Position numbers and translations under genes: made by a program | Notes under the pieces: model-generated | What the model was told of the DNA's origin: nothing | The model's input: the letters and a program-made list of their open reading frames with translations, nothing else | Database searches by the model: none | NCBI GenBank assembly: GCA_021234155.1 | Contig: JAJEKV010000052.1 | Coordinates: forward strand, 6,743,358-6,807,357 | DNA length: 64,000 bases | Reading direction: 5' to 3' | Source: Isoetes taiwanensis | Taxonomy: Eukaryota > Streptophyta > Lycopodiopsida > Isoetales > Isoetaceae | Shown here: in pieces, positions 10,303 to 22,038 of the stretch | Layout of the letters: the number at the start of each line of letters is the position of its first letter | Numbering within the stretch: the stretch's first letter is position 1

Positions 10303-12690
10303 TTGAATTCAACAGGACACTGGAAGAATGGATCAACTCTACAAGATCAGAAGTGATTCAGTGTAAGGCAATGTTGCAAACTTGTGATCAAAAGTCGTGG
10401 CGTTCCAAAGACAAAGATAACGGTCCTAGAACGCATAATCGCATCGCCTCGCCACACGCCAGTACATGCCACTCCGACCGACGTGTACGCCGACGGATAG
10501 CCAGGTAAGTAGCCCTAGGGGCAACTTGCTAGGAATGTTCACATGTTATTAATGTGCACATATGCACATTAATGTGGGCACACTTTTCCATGTAGGCACT
10601 TTTTGCCACCTTGCCATTAATGGCAAGTGGGCCCTTTCCAATTATCCCACATGCCAAAAAGGGATAATTGGAAACCCTAGCCCTAAACCCATGTCTATTT
10701 AGGGTAGAAAGACCCTAACTTGCTAGTTTTTCGTCCTTAGGGTTTTAGAGCCCTGTTTTGACTGCCCAGAGCCAAAAACCGCATCCCGCACGCCCAAGCT
10801 TAATTATGCCATCGGTTTCCCTGAATTCGATCAGCTCAGCAGGATGGTTGAACTCAGGTCAGGAGGAGCCACTCAGGGATCAGGTATTTGGTCAATTTAA
10901 TAGCTTAAACCGTCTTCTAGTCATAGAACCAGTAAGTTTAGACTATTAAATTGCCCATAGTAGCTATCTAGATCTTAGATCTCGGACACTAACTAAAGAA
11001 CCTAACTCTATGATCTAGATTAGATCTAGTTCTTTAGTTCTTCGGTGATGTATATGGATGATGTATCTTTGTGAACTCCTTGTATTGGGAAGGGGGGTAG
11101 AGGCCCTAAGGCTTGTAGTTGATGCTCCTAGAGTAGCCTCTCTAGCACACGGTAGATTCGGCCTGTGCACAAGAACCACACCTGGTTGTGGGTGAAGGGG
11201 CCAGACTGGCTTAGAAAGAGGTTCGTGTTCTGACTCTTGAACGATCCCTATGGTGTGTTAGTGCTACCGGGGATCATTGTGACTAGGTCTAATGCCTTGC
11301 CACTGAGTGCGGGCAAGGCATGGGCTCGACACCCGTGGGGTGGGGTTCACCTTCCAATGGGTTCAAGTCGAATCACGGGGTGGTGGCCCTCTAGTCACCT
11401 TGAGTCAGCATGTAGACCTCTGGAGGGAGTGATCCCTACCTGCCCCATCGGAACTGGGGAGATGAAACCCAGGAATAGCCCTTTTGGCTATGCATCCGGC
11501 GGGCTACAGTCAGGTCCCAACACTTTTCAGCCTACTCTGCAAAGTGTGCACAGGAGGGGCGGATGGAGTGGACAACCCTATGCCATGTTCATATGCCAGC
11601 CAAAGCCATTGCCATGAATTCCGTCTGCAATGAACTCTGGAGACCCAAGCCGTCAGTCATCCCCTTGAGTCTGAGCCCTGGGTAAAGCTTCCCATATGTA
11701 TTGTGCTCACCTTGTTTATGCAGATGTGATGGACCACCCTTGGAGGTGGTTATGTGCTTATGTTATATACTGACATGTATGTTTACGCTTCCGCAGCTAG
11801 GTTGGCCCTGAGGGAGACAGGGTAGAATGACACCTTCACTCTTCCCACTGGGACTCGTTACGGGTGCAGTGATGTGTGGAGGGCCCTATATCAGTGTGGA
11901 GCTGGTATGGGGGGAGAACTCCTGTTTGTATACGGTGAGGGCACCGTATGCGAGTAGGGGACGTCACAAAAGCCTGCAGGTGCTACAAATGAAGGTTCAG
12001 CAACTTGAGTTCCAGACCGAGAAGATGAATAAAGATTTAAAAAAATGGGAAGGAATGATTAAGGATAAACCAAGTCGTGCAGACGGTATTCGGGCTATAT
12101 GCCAAGATACAGAGGCTGAGCTGAAGGAACTATTACCAGAACTTGAGCAGACAAAAATCGAGGAGCTTAATCTGCTGTCAGCCAGGGAAGCAGACACAAC
12201 AGCATTGAAAGTGCTGGAACCAAGGTTAGAGAGGTTTCTGTCTTGCAAGGACCGTCTTCCTTTATTTGTCTTGGATCCACTACTTTCAGATCTTGATAAG
12301 GCTGAAGATTATGGTAGTGGCTGTCCATTCTGTGGCAAGATCCTCCAGTGGATGGGGAAACCACTACCAACTTTGATTGCTGAATGCAGTCACCAATACC
12401 ATCTTCCATGTCTGCTCAGCCTCTTGAGGTACTTCATAACAAAATTCCTGAAGTGCTTAGTATAATTGTATTCTCATTGACAAATTTGCGTTCACTTTGC
12501 AGGATTTGTAATCACTGTTGCATTGAGAATTGCTGTCATGAATTTTCTACAGCATGGGTACAAGCCTTAGGTGTGAGTAGGGAGGATCAAAAGCAACTTC
12601 AAGCTACTGAGACACTTATACATCCTGGCTTAGTCTCTTCCATCCTGGCTGGCTTAGTCTCTTTTGCTTGTCCTGTTTATTGTATCTAAA
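10303..12690 (+). pseudogene. Coiled-coil plus RING-like zinc-binding protein, split by a solo LTR
   Basis: A coding exon starts at 10303 after TTTCCAG (FNRTLEEWINSTRSEVIQ...). It is cut at 10394 by the LTR and resumes at about 11979 with a heptad-rich helix (LQMKVQQLEFQTEKMNKDLKKW...). The exon ends at 12428 and joins exon 12503 in phase. The C-terminal part has CPFCG, then AECSHQYHLPC, then the next exon's CNHCC. This Cys-x2-Cys ... Cys-x-His-x2-His-x2-Cys ... Cys-x2-Cys pattern fits a RING-type cross-brace. RING domains often act in ubiquitin or SUMO transfer, but the activity here is inferred. The next exon candidate (about 12836-12901) abuts the 4.5-kb insertion at 12939, and related coding sequence resumes after 17465. 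Confidence 0.55.
10395..11967 (+). mobile_element. Solo LTR related to the histone-bearing Ty3 element
   Basis: The ends are TCGTGGCGTTCC and GACGTCAC, flanked on both sides by AAAAG (CAAAAG at 10389-10394 and 11967-11972), a probable target-site duplication. Internal blocks align in order with the LTR at 44894-46514: GGGGGTAGAG, TGCTCCTAGA, the CTGTGCACAAGA block, the CTGCAAAGTGTGCACAGGAG block followed by GGCGGATGGAGTGGACAACC, and GTGGTTAT near the end. Length is about 1573 bp against 1.6 kb there. No internal genes remain, so this is a recombined solo LTR of a related subfamily. It interrupts the coiled-coil gene. Confidence 0.75.
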
Positions 12691-12968
12691 GTGCCCCCTG
12701 GGATGAGATCGCTCACTCATTTTAGGGGGCACTTTAGATATATATAAATAGGAACATCGTAAAGAGAGTAAAAAAGCCTGGAGCTTAGTTAAAAAAACCA
12801 AAGCATAGTTACAATCAATTGTGATTCAATTCCAGGTTTGCAGAGCATGGTGCCGTTTACTAATTCAGGTCTAACTGTTCATACTGGTGGCAATGACTTT
12901 GTGAGTCCATATAGCACACCAAAAAGGGAATTATTTTCTACCCTCCATTAGGGCGGATTTGGGGTCTG

Positions 12969-13215
12969 AAAATGGCCTCCTATCAGCCATTCCACGTCAT
13001 ATTTCCGCTCCCTTTTTCCCATGCCACCTAGGATACCAAACTCTCATAATTACAGATTTGCTTGGAATATTCTTCCGGAATAAGGGGGATTGCACATTCA
13101 TGGCGCCATATGTATTTAATTCTGTTGGTTGTCAGACGGACTGATGCAACACGTGGCGCTTCTAAAATGCCACTTGCATTATAGCATACTGGCAACTCAT
13201 GACGGTGTCTCTTGG
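12969..13215. repeat. Left-end segment duplicated at 14950-15171
   Basis: About 240 bp starting AAAATGGCCTCCTATCAGCC recur in direct orientation at 14950-15171. Shared blocks include GGCGCCATATGTATTTAATT, CAACACGTGGCGCTTCTAAA and GGCAACTCATGACGGTGTCT. The inner copy lacks about 25 bp near its start. It begins within the inverted-repeat sequence, so it may be a fragment of a second copy inserted internally. Confidence 0.85.
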
Positions 13216-14050
13216 TAAGCGTGCGCGTCACCGCCTTCTACATTTCAAAATTTGAATGTGTAGGTTGAAGCTTTGTATCGATCGGACTTTCATTTTGGAG
13301 GGCCAAGGGGTCGCGCTTTAACCGATCTTCACTTCATCCTAATATTGGGCTTCCCGCCCCTACAATTCGAAATTTGAATTTGCTTAATGTATAAAAGCAT
13401 GGATTGTAGGAGAATGGACTTTTCGATTTCCATATGCACGGTGCAAATTTCAAAAATGAAGTTAGTACCGGACGCGTTCGGCTCACACGGTTTAATTGTG
13501 TTTGGGGCATAAAAATACCACACCTTGATTTCAGCGTCGCGATCGACTACATGATATGGAAGTTGCTTGTTGTCAAATTAAACTTAAACACAAGTGAGGT
13601 CGGCACTTACGTGGTTTTCTCGAGGAGGGTTTGGAGTGTTTTTTAAATCCCAATTATCGACATAGTGTGACGTAGCATCTTGGTATTAAATAGTATGTTA
13701 AATTCGAATTATATCGGTGTTCATTTTCAGGTTAAACTCAAATCATATAGGTTTAGGAATAAGGTTAAAAAAGGAAGATATTGGATATTTAGGAATAAGG
13801 TTAAAAAAGGAAGATATTGGATATTTAGGTATAAGGTTAAAAAAGGAAGATATTAGATATGGCTCAAATTTCGAGATATGCACATAATGGCATGTAATGA
13901 TGGTTGATAGGACTGGAATACGAATCATTCCTACGATTTTCATGTCTAATCCAGCCTATATCTATTCCAGCCTAGATTGGCGCCCATTCTCCTCCCAATC
14001 TCCGCCCAATCTTCGCTAGATCCTCCGCCCAATTTCTCTAGTCCATCGCC

Positions 14051-14422
14051 ATGAAGAGATCAGCTACGGAAGAGCCGGAGGTGTCCTCCAAGAGGCGCCT
14101 ATTACGGCTGGAAGAGGTGTTCCCTCCGCAGTTCCCTCCGCTGCCCACGGTTCTTGCTTTGAATGCCTCTGATTCCTCTGATTCCTCTGATTCCTTTGAC
14201 GAGGAATCAGAGAATGAGGAATCAGAGGAAATTTCGGAGCAGGAGTTCATCACAGGTGTTCTTGAAGGCTGGATAGGAGATTCTTCAGAAAATGAGTGGT
14301 CTACCGACGGAGAAGAAGCCGAAGATGATGAAGAAGATGAAGAAGTTGAAGACGAATCCGCTGACTTCGAGGAGCTCATGGCGTTAGTTCATGGTACATG
14401 CATGTTTTCTTTCTTTTCTTAA
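14051..14422 (+). CDS. Acidic protein or exon inside the 4.5-kb element
   Basis: The frame starts MKRSATEEPEVSSKRRLLRL, a basic start that could act as a nuclear signal. It then becomes Ser/Asp/Glu-rich with a SDSSDSSDS repeat and long acidic runs. The codons before the stop may be intronic, because CATG/GTACATG forms a possible donor near 14393. A small nuclear acidic accessory protein is possible. I recognise no catalytic motif. Confidence 0.4.
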   Translation: MKRSATEEPEVSSKRRLLRLEEVFPPQFPPLPTVLALNASDSSDSSDSFDEESENEESEEISEQEFITGVLEGWIGDSSENEWSTDGEEAEDDEEDEEVEDESADFEELMALVHGTCMFSFFS

Positions 14423-15179
14423 GCATTCAACTAACGGTTATTTCTTATTTTTTTTTGAGATGGTGAAGCGGATGAATGAAATTTGTTAGGGTGAGCACCT
14501 CTTATTTTTTTTCCTTGTTCTTAGCCTCCGGCTTGCCTCCGACTTCTTACCATATTTGCAAGCCTCCGGGCTTTTTGTTGTGAATAGTTGAAGCCTCCGG
14601 GCATTTAAATTTACAAAATGATGTAAAGCCATACGGCCATAAAAAATTTTGAATGTAAAAAGTTTTTGCTTCTAATTCCATTTGAATACCTAACTTTTTT
14701 TTTACTGTACATGTGTTACCACTCTTAAGTACATAAGTCATTATCCCTTTTCAAAGAGCATATTATTTTTCAAGGATCACACCAAGCGAATAGTACATAT
14801 GCAACAAAAATGGAACACACTAAATTCGCATCGTGTGATCCACTTTCTTAGTTGTTGTCAAATTAAAATTAAACACAAGTCCCTCATCAATAGTCTCCCA
14901 TTTGCATATAAAATATCTATCATTCCAAGTTATATTATGTTTTATGAACTAAAATGGCCTCCTATCAGCCATTCCACGTCATATTTCCGCCCCTTTTTTC
15001 CCGTCAGATTTGCTTGGAATATTCTCCCGGAATAAGGGGAATCGCATATCTATGGCGCCATATGTATTTAATTCTGTTGGTTGTCAGACAGATTGACGCA
15101 ACACGTGGCGCTTCTAAAAAGCCACTTGCATTATAGCATACCGGCAACTCATGACGGTGTCTCTTGGTTTGTTTGATAC

Positions 15180-17426
15180 CAATCATGCGCATCACATTCC
15201 TGGTCGCCTTCCCCTTTCTGGCGTTGGGCCTCCTCCTTTGATTTGAAGGTCCTGGCACCTCCACAGGAGGAACAGGAGGAGCAGGAAGAGCAAGAAGAGG
15301 CGGCTGCCCAATAATTAATCCGGCGTCATATTCTGCTCGCCGGTCTCTCACATTTTCATCCTCTGTCTCCGAACCGGAGTGCACCTCCCTACTTACTCCG
15401 AGCCGCTTCTCCCGCCGCCATCATGCGCGGATTTCTTTTCGGGTCTTTCGTTAGGCATGGTCGGAGGAGGAGAATCTCTATCGAGACTTCAGTCGAGTCG
15501 ATGAAGAAGGCGGACTAATGTAATCACTGGCCTTACACCACTGGATGGATCCTTGCGGTTTGCTTAGTTCTTGCCATGGCTTCTCGCCGGATGGATGGCT
15601 TTATACTACTTAACACCGACAAAAATAGACAACCGGCAAGAGATAAATAGTAAAAAAGAAGTTAAAGTAAAATATGATGGTAACATTTTTAAATAATTGT
15701 AACGGAACCCTAAAAAATATCGGACAAAATACGGAACCCTAAAAAACATCGACAAAAACACAAATAAAAAAACGAGATTCAAAGCGCTAGCCGATAGACA
15801 ATTTCTTGTTGATCGCGAACTCACTAAACTTTACATTTCCCTCTTGCCTCAGAACCAACCCTAATGCCATCAATAAAATAATGGAAGTCGCCGCCAATCT
15901 CCTCTGTCTCCATTAGCACTCTTAGCTCGATAATGGCCATTCGCTTTCCATGGGTGGTGTATAAATGACTTCCTCCCTCTCCATACTCGAATATCCACCG
16001 CGATCGGAGTATCATTTATGGTCCTCAAACGGCTCCCAAAAAGTTGTGCAGCCTCTCTTTTTTGTTTCCTTCGTTCTAGTTGACAATTAACGATAAATAT
16101 TGTTTTGGAAGAAAGTATCCGAACTTAAAGGAGGACTTAACTACGCGGACCTCTGTTAGTTGACCGGATGATTCGTGGAATCGAACATCCCGTGTCGGAA
16201 CCAAAAATAAGCCATCCACAAAATCGGCAAGGGGGGAGAAAAGCGTATATGTCTTCTGAGCTTTCGAACTTCTGCGCCATATCCGAATATGTTAGCAAAT
16301 ACCTCAAGCGGTGTGAAGATTTTGAAACTCATCCTCACGCCTCCGTTTTTCAGACATTCCCGCTTGCACCTCGTCGACCATGCATTTCTTCATTGCAATT
16401 ACATTGTTCTCATTAGTCCGTGGCTTACAAAGTTCACTTAAAGGGGGCAATTCAACCGCCTCAAGCTCGGTTTCCGACCTTTACGTTATAATCATGTCCA
16501 GTAAAACCAGATGCCTATACCCGCAAGGTCACGGCATCCATACCTTGAAAAGGACAATTCCGATGTCTATGTGATACACGACAAGTACACTACTAATACT
16601 TTTCGGCCGGAATGACATCCACGACGCCCCGATAAACATAAACCCGCACAATAAATTTGTTTGTAAACACGTGTCAACGAAAGAAATAAAAGATAAGGAG
16701 ATCACACGACGCCAAACTATCTCTACGCAGGTTAAGTAGTCGACGCCTAGCTTCAAGGCCGTCGTGTGATCCGATTAAGGTGGTTACCATTTGCGGGCAA
16801 TTTTGGGAAGCCGCTTTTTGGTGGAGATTAGCTCTTTGGCCATATCGGAAGGGGTATATGCATGTCGTATTGTTATACTTTCCACTTTTCGCCGCTAGAA
16901 TTCAACTTGAACTCTTTTATCCTACCTATCCAATGTGTCCGCATCGTCGATCGCCTTTGTCGCTAACTCTATGCTCCCTCGTTGATGGCAAAGCATACTC
17001 ACCCACGAACCTATTGAGACAAAACCTCCCACTTCGCGGACCTTGGGAGTTCGTAAATGGGGCAAGAACACGTAAATTACGGGGAGACATGGATTGCGAG
17101 ATGAGGAGTGAAGGCGAGAGGATGCGAGAGAGGCCGGAGTGACAAGATGTAAGTTTGGCGCCAAAATTTGACAAGGGAGTTGGTGACGCCGACAAGAGGG
17201 CGGTCAAAGTCACCATTATTTTGGCGGCGGGCGACTCAAAAAAAAATACGGGCCATTAAAATGGTTGCAATAAAAGCGCAGGCATCCCCTATGAAAATAC
17301 GCCATGTGGATGCCAAGTAAGCCTGCTCATCCTTCTACCTGCCAAGTAATACTGACTTTCGTAAAAAAGGCGCAAACCTGATTGGTCCTGGCGAATCTGA
17401 CGTGGAAATCTTTAGCCCAAGATAAG
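15180..17426. other. Inner right part of the 4.5-kb element, no recognised gene
   Basis: There are several short frames on both strands. One on the minus strand (16015-15824, MILRSRWIFEYGEGGSHLY...) has plausible protein composition but no motif I recognise. No DDE transposase or helicase motif is seen. Confidence 0.4.
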
Positions 17427-17465
17427 GGCCATTTTCAGACCCCAAATCCACCCTAATGAAAGGTA

Positions 17466-18620
17466 ACCAAGTCTTGTTTGATGCAATTGGGATATGTAGC
17501 TTACTTCTTCATCCCTACTTTGTAGATATAGAGGTACAATGTGGTCAGGTAGGGGGACAAGACACTCACACCCCTTCAATAGCATTAGACACAGAAGATG
17601 CATCAGGTTGCAGGAACTCGGACAAATTAGTAGATGTCAACAAATCAGTAGGTGCATCAAGTCAAGCTCCAACTGGACAACAATCTGCCAGATCAGCAGA
17701 TGCATTAAGTCATGCTCCACACCAATCTGCCAAATCAGCAGATGCATCAGGTTATGATCTGAACAAATCGTTAGGTGAATGTAAGTCACAAGGTAACTTC
17801 CAACCTTTTGTGCCTGTCTTCTTTTTAATTTGACCCATATAGTTACGAGAATCCGGTTAAATTTTTGGTACCTGGAAGTGTCTCGGAGAAAAAGCAAGAG
17901 CGTAATTCCAAGCAAAAGACACCTCCAAGACATCTTTGAAGCGTAAGTTTCCAGCCCCGCACGAAAGAGATTTGAAGCGAAGTTTCCAGCCCAGCCACCA
18001 AGAAATCTTGAAGCGAAGTTTCCAGCCCTACACCAACTCGGGTCCATGTAAGACTACAAGGTTAAGCCCAATCCTGCTTGTTTTTTACTACAATGGAGTT
18101 TTGGGTAGAAGCTATGACAAGAGTCAGTTACTACCCACTGCCAAAGAAGTTGGTGTTAAGTTGATCACACTTAACAGATCCAAGTGGGTAGTAACTAGAC
18201 CAGGCTGGGCCGAGTTCATAGATTGGTGCAGTCAGAATTTTCATATAGCACTTTGGTCCAGCCTGCAGGCTCAAAACTTGAGAATGATAGTTAAGGGAGC
18301 ATTGATGAAATACAAGGACAAATTCAAGTTCATATGGAATCAGGATCAGTGTACCAACACAAATTTATATAATAGTGGAAAGCCAATTTTTTTGAAGCAC
18401 CTCAAAAAGGTCTACTTAATTTAATTTCCAGGTTTCACAAAAGAGAACGTGCTTCTCATTGATGACAGCAGATACAAAGGGTACCTCAATGAGCCAAAAC
18501 CATGATCCGTCCCAAACAATTTGGAGCCCCGACATAGTAGATGGCAATTTCCTCATGAATGATCTAAAGGTTTGGCTTCGTGGGGTTCTTTGAAGGTGGA
18601 ATGTGCAAAGTTATGTCGAA
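17466..18620 (+). pseudogene. FCP1/NIF-like phosphatase domain with a repeat-rich N-terminal region, decayed
   Basis: The first part (to about 17800) encodes imperfect repeats of the type QSARSADALSHAP / QSAKSADAS. From about 18050 the frame resembles the FCP1/NIF HAD-type phosphatase domain. It has LLVFYYNGVL where the family has a DxDxT/V nucleophile motif, then TRPGWAEFIDWC, FHIALWSS, FKFIWNQDQC and KPIFLKHLKKV. After an intron at about 18414-18431 comes ENVLLIDDSRYKGYLNEP, the conserved late HAD aspartates. Both nucleophile-motif aspartates are replaced (Y, N), and there are later frameshifts, so it is not expected to be active. FCP1 enzymes dephosphorylate proteins such as the RNA polymerase II tail. 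In a transposon it is probably captured cargo. Confidence 0.65.
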
Positions 18621-18849
18621 AAGCAACAAAATCTTTGAATATGTTTGACACGAGAGTCAAATTTGTATTAATATGATGAAAAACATAGAACTAAAGCCTA
18701 GAAATAGTATTATTGTGTATATGATGTAACCTCTCTTGACTTTTTAATATAAACAAAGTTTTACTTCAATTGTTCATTTCTTGGCTATTTCAATGTTCCT
18801 CAAGGTTTTCAATGATCTTCCATTTCTTTGAATGTAAACTTACACCACC

Positions 18850-19722
18850 AGCAGCTTAAGAGCGACATCCCACCAGAACACTTGCCACTTGAAGTGTTTA
18901 AAGGACAGCAGAGAGCTTTGTTGTGCTTGATCAAGATTCAATCGTAATATTGGAGAAAAGTAGGGATTGGTTCAAAGGATGGGATAGTCCATTTCTTCAT
19001 GAGGTTAGTAATCTAATATAAACAACTCGATTTGAAGTCTTCGTTGTTTCTTAAATCATCTTGTTTTACCGCACCTTGGACTTGGCGGTGTATGCACCAA
19101 CTCGCATCAAGCATGACATGGACAGAGGTTCCATTTCATGGATACGCTCATTTACACATTATTGTCGAACGAGCTTGCTTCAAAGGACAAACCGTTGAAC
19201 CCTCAACTTGCAATTTTCGAATGTACCATTTCGCCAAAGATGTTATCGCCTTTGGGCCGGTGTATGTCATTGTAGGTCTTGGTCCTTGGAGGTCGGTTAA
19301 ATGTCAGCCCGTGTGTGTACCATTTTGTGACCTAGAAATGTACAAGGGCTCCGAGCCTATCATGAGTTTTGTTGAGGATGCAAACACAAAATTCCCAAGC
19401 ACCATAAAGCTGCACCACAAGAGAATTACAAGTTCCCCCACTCAGTCTGATTGCTGGTCGTGTGGTCCTGCTATATGTGTCTTTGTAAAGAAAGTTGTGG
19501 CTGCAGTAATGTGAGACTTGGACATACTATCCCAATGCAAGGTGAGTTCGTAAATTTGAAGGTATTACTCATCCAATGTGAGGCCTGATATGTTTGTTGC
19601 AGGGTGTACCAATTTCTAGTGGCGAGCTGTTGGACACGTGCAGAATGATGATTGATGTTGTGAAGCACAGTTGCTCTAGTAATGAAGCTGAGGTTGACAG
19701 ATCAATAGATCTTTACTTGTAA
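18850..19722 (+). pseudogene. Ulp1-like (C48) SUMO protease, decayed
   Basis: Ulp1 peptidases cleave SUMO and are common passengers in plant DNA transposons. The main exon (19032-19514) carries FGPVYVIVGLGPWRSV, where the family has the catalytic His before Trp (here Pro). It then has FCDLEMYKG in the position of the catalytic Asp, and TQSDCWSCGPAICVF with the oxyanion Gln and nucleophile Cys of the QxD..SCG motif. A last exon (19603-19722) starts after TTGCAG and ends with a TAA stop. An upstream exon candidate (about 18905-18999) encodes VVLDQDSIVILEKSRDW. Loss of the His indicates decay. The same strand and order after the RING-like and FCP1-like segments suggest one or two element genes. 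Confidence 0.65.
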
Positions 19723-19904
19723 TCACATGTTTGTATTATTGTAACCAAAGAGGTTATTCTTGTAACCTATTCTTTCATTGACACTCTAATGTACATTGTT
19801 GTATACCATTGTATACAATAGACTTTTCTGGCTGACCAGAGCAACACTCTGGTGGAGTTCAAATCTTCAGAAGAAATTGATGTATTCAAAGATTCATGAC
19901 AATG

Positions 19905-20610
19905 TGGTGATACATGTCGTGATAGATGTGGTGATGCAAATGGTGCATGTGGTGAATCATGTGGTGCATGTGGTAAATCATGTGGTGTGTCATGTGGTGA
20001 ATCATAGGTGGCATGTTGGAGCCTACGTGGCATGTTGGAGCCTAGGTGGCATGTTTGAGCCACCTTGGCATGTTGGAGCCTAGGTGGCATATTTGAGCCA
20101 CCTTGGCATGCTTGAGCCTAGGTGGCACGTTGGAGCCTAGGTGGCATGCTAGGTGGCATGTTGGAGCCCACGTAGCATGTTGGAGCCTAGGTGGCACGTT
20201 GGAGCCTAGTTGGCATGCTAGAGCTCACGAGGCATGTTGGAGCCTAGTTGGCATGTTGGAGCCTACGTGGCATGTTGAAGCCTTAGTGGCATGTTGGAGC
20301 CTAGGTGGCATATTTGAGCCACCTTGGCATGCTTGAGCCTAGGTGGCACGTTGGAGCCAACTTGGCATGTTCGAGCTCACGTGGTACGCTTGAGCCCAGG
20401 TGGCATGTTGGAGCCTAGGTGGCATGCTACGTGGCATGTTGGAGCGTAGGTGGCATGTTGGAGCCTAGGTGGCATGTTGGAGCCTAGGTGGCATGTTTGA
20501 GCCACCTTGGCATGTTGGAGCCTAGGTGGCATGTGGTGAATCATGTGGTGAATACTGTGGTTATACTGTGGTGATGCAAATGGTACATATGGTGAATCAT
20601 GTGGTGACAT
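19905..20610. repeat. GTGGTG repeats flanking a 19-20-bp GGTGGCATGTTGGAGCCTA minisatellite
   Basis: The centre (about 20003-20535) holds more than 25 variants of GGTGGCATGTTGGAGCCTA and a related GGCATGTTTGAGCCACCTT unit. Both flanks carry GTGGTGAATCATGTGGTG units. Reading frames here are repeat by-products. Confidence 0.9.
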
Positions 20611-20639
20611 GTGGTGGGTGGCTCGGCTCCTGAGGTGTG

Positions 20640-21115
20640 CAATCGTATGCATGCAAACGTCCCTTTCCTCTTCTGCCTCATTCCCAGAATCGTATGCAGG
20701 CCTACGATTTTGCATCCCTTTTATTCCCAAAATTCTGCCCGCAGCTTCATTCGGCCCATTCCGTCCCCATCGCGTTTATTCGCCATCTCCTTCACTCCTT
20801 CCCCATTCCGCCCATCTCCTTCACTTCCGCCATGGCCAAGTTCAAGACTACACCGGGCAGAATACTATCCCGCCATGGTGCGCTCCTCCTCCGCCCAAAG
20901 ACGGTCCAGTTCTTCCTCCCGAGGATCCCGTGTCTTCCTCCGGGAGAATCCGTGTCTTCCTCCCGGGAGGCCACCCTAAGATTCTGGCCAGTATGGGTTC
21001 ACTCCATCGAGGTGGAGAAGCTCATCATGGATCATCAGCTGCCGCTTCGTTAAGGGTGATCGAGTGGGTGCATGCGGAGTTACCTCGACGAGGGCGACTC
21101 CTTAAATGAAGATGT
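20640..21115 (+). other. GC-rich coding-like segment, unknown
   Basis: A frame starting at 20832 (MAKFKTTPGRILSRHG...) runs about 75 codons. Related sequence continues in another frame up to AMEDDLHIELKMA near 21160. Two C/T-rich GATCCCGTGTCTTCCTCC-type repeats lie at 20924-20970. I recognise no family; it may be an eroded transposon gene. Confidence 0.25.
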
Positions 21116-21129
21116 ATGCCATGGAGGAC

Positions 21130-22030
21130 GACCTCCATATAGAGCTGAAGATGGCCTGAAGATCAAGCCTTGTTTTTTGTAATCCCTGGTTTCAATTTTT
21201 TTGGCAATAGTCCTTGTGACTATTCTTTGTAAAGCTTTTTAATTAAATACAGAACTTGTTTTGCAATAGTCCTTGTGACTCCATTTTTTGTAAAGCTTTT
21301 TCATTAATGACAGAACTCCTCTTCTCTACAGCTGTTGTGACTATTTTTTTTGCTTTAACTGTTCTCTGAGTTTCCACTGTTCTTTCAGTTAGCTGAACTG
21401 TTCAGTTAGCTGAACTTTTTGTCATTAATTATAAAATGCAAACAAGGAATTTGAAGGTGCAGAATCTATGATCTGCACACTAACAAAATATGGTAACCAG
21501 CAGCAAATAGGAAAATATGAGATGGGTGGCTCGGGTTCAAAAGAAATAGAGTTCAAAAGAAACTGAAAAGAAAAACACAGAATTCCCTGAAGCAAAAGTT
21601 AGTGGCCTTGCAAGAATCTAGAGCTTAATGAATTTTGGCCTCATATCAATTCAGGGACCTAATTTGGGATCCATATATTGCTGTCACCAAAATCAGTCAA
21701 GATACTATCAGGAATATGAGAACCATTCCATTTTCTGACCGGGTCAAAAAATGGTCAATGCCCCTGGCTGATTATAGTGAAATCTGTGGTGAAAGCTGTG
21801 GTGAAAATGTGGTGAAAACTGTGGTGAAGCTGTGGTGATGCAAACGTTGTTTTTATATTTCAAAGGGAGAAAAATACATATGGAAATCTACCATACCCGG
21901 TAGAATAGTTCATACTTCTTATGAAATGAAGCATGCAGAAAAATCAGGGAAAACTATAACCCTGAGCTTCTAGTATTATCAAAATGCATTAGAGATATAA
22001 TAATAGCTGTTTTGAAGAGGTTAATGATGA
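21130..22030. other. No gene seen
   Basis: Contains two copies of CCTTGTGACT...TTTTGTAAAGCTTTTT near 21210 and 21270, a doubled TTCAGTTAGCTGAAC motif at about 21387-21416, and a short GTGGTGAAA run at 21786-21840. Confidence 0.6.
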
Positions 22031-22038
22031 CATCTGAT

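Larger units (their letters stand above)
12939..17465. mobile_element. 4.5-kb element with 39-bp terminal inverted repeats
   Basis: Bases 12939-12977 and 17427-17465 are inverted copies that share TACC(C/T)T(C/T)CATTAGGG and GGATTTGGGGTCTGAAAATGGCC, 36 of 39 identical. I see no clean target-site duplication, although TTA/TAA next to GGG could fit a PIF/Harbinger-type end. No transposase is recognisable inside, so it may be non-autonomous. It splits the coiled-coil/RING region on its left from the coding sequence that continues on its right. Confidence 0.7.

Noticed and set aside
9895-10306. Proteins rich in Trp, Cys and His on both strands
   Set aside because: They arise from translation of the palindromic CCACATGTGG repeats.
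20003-20535. CRISPR-like array
   Set aside because: Units are contiguous 19-20-bp degenerate repeats without unique spacers, in eukaryotic DNA.
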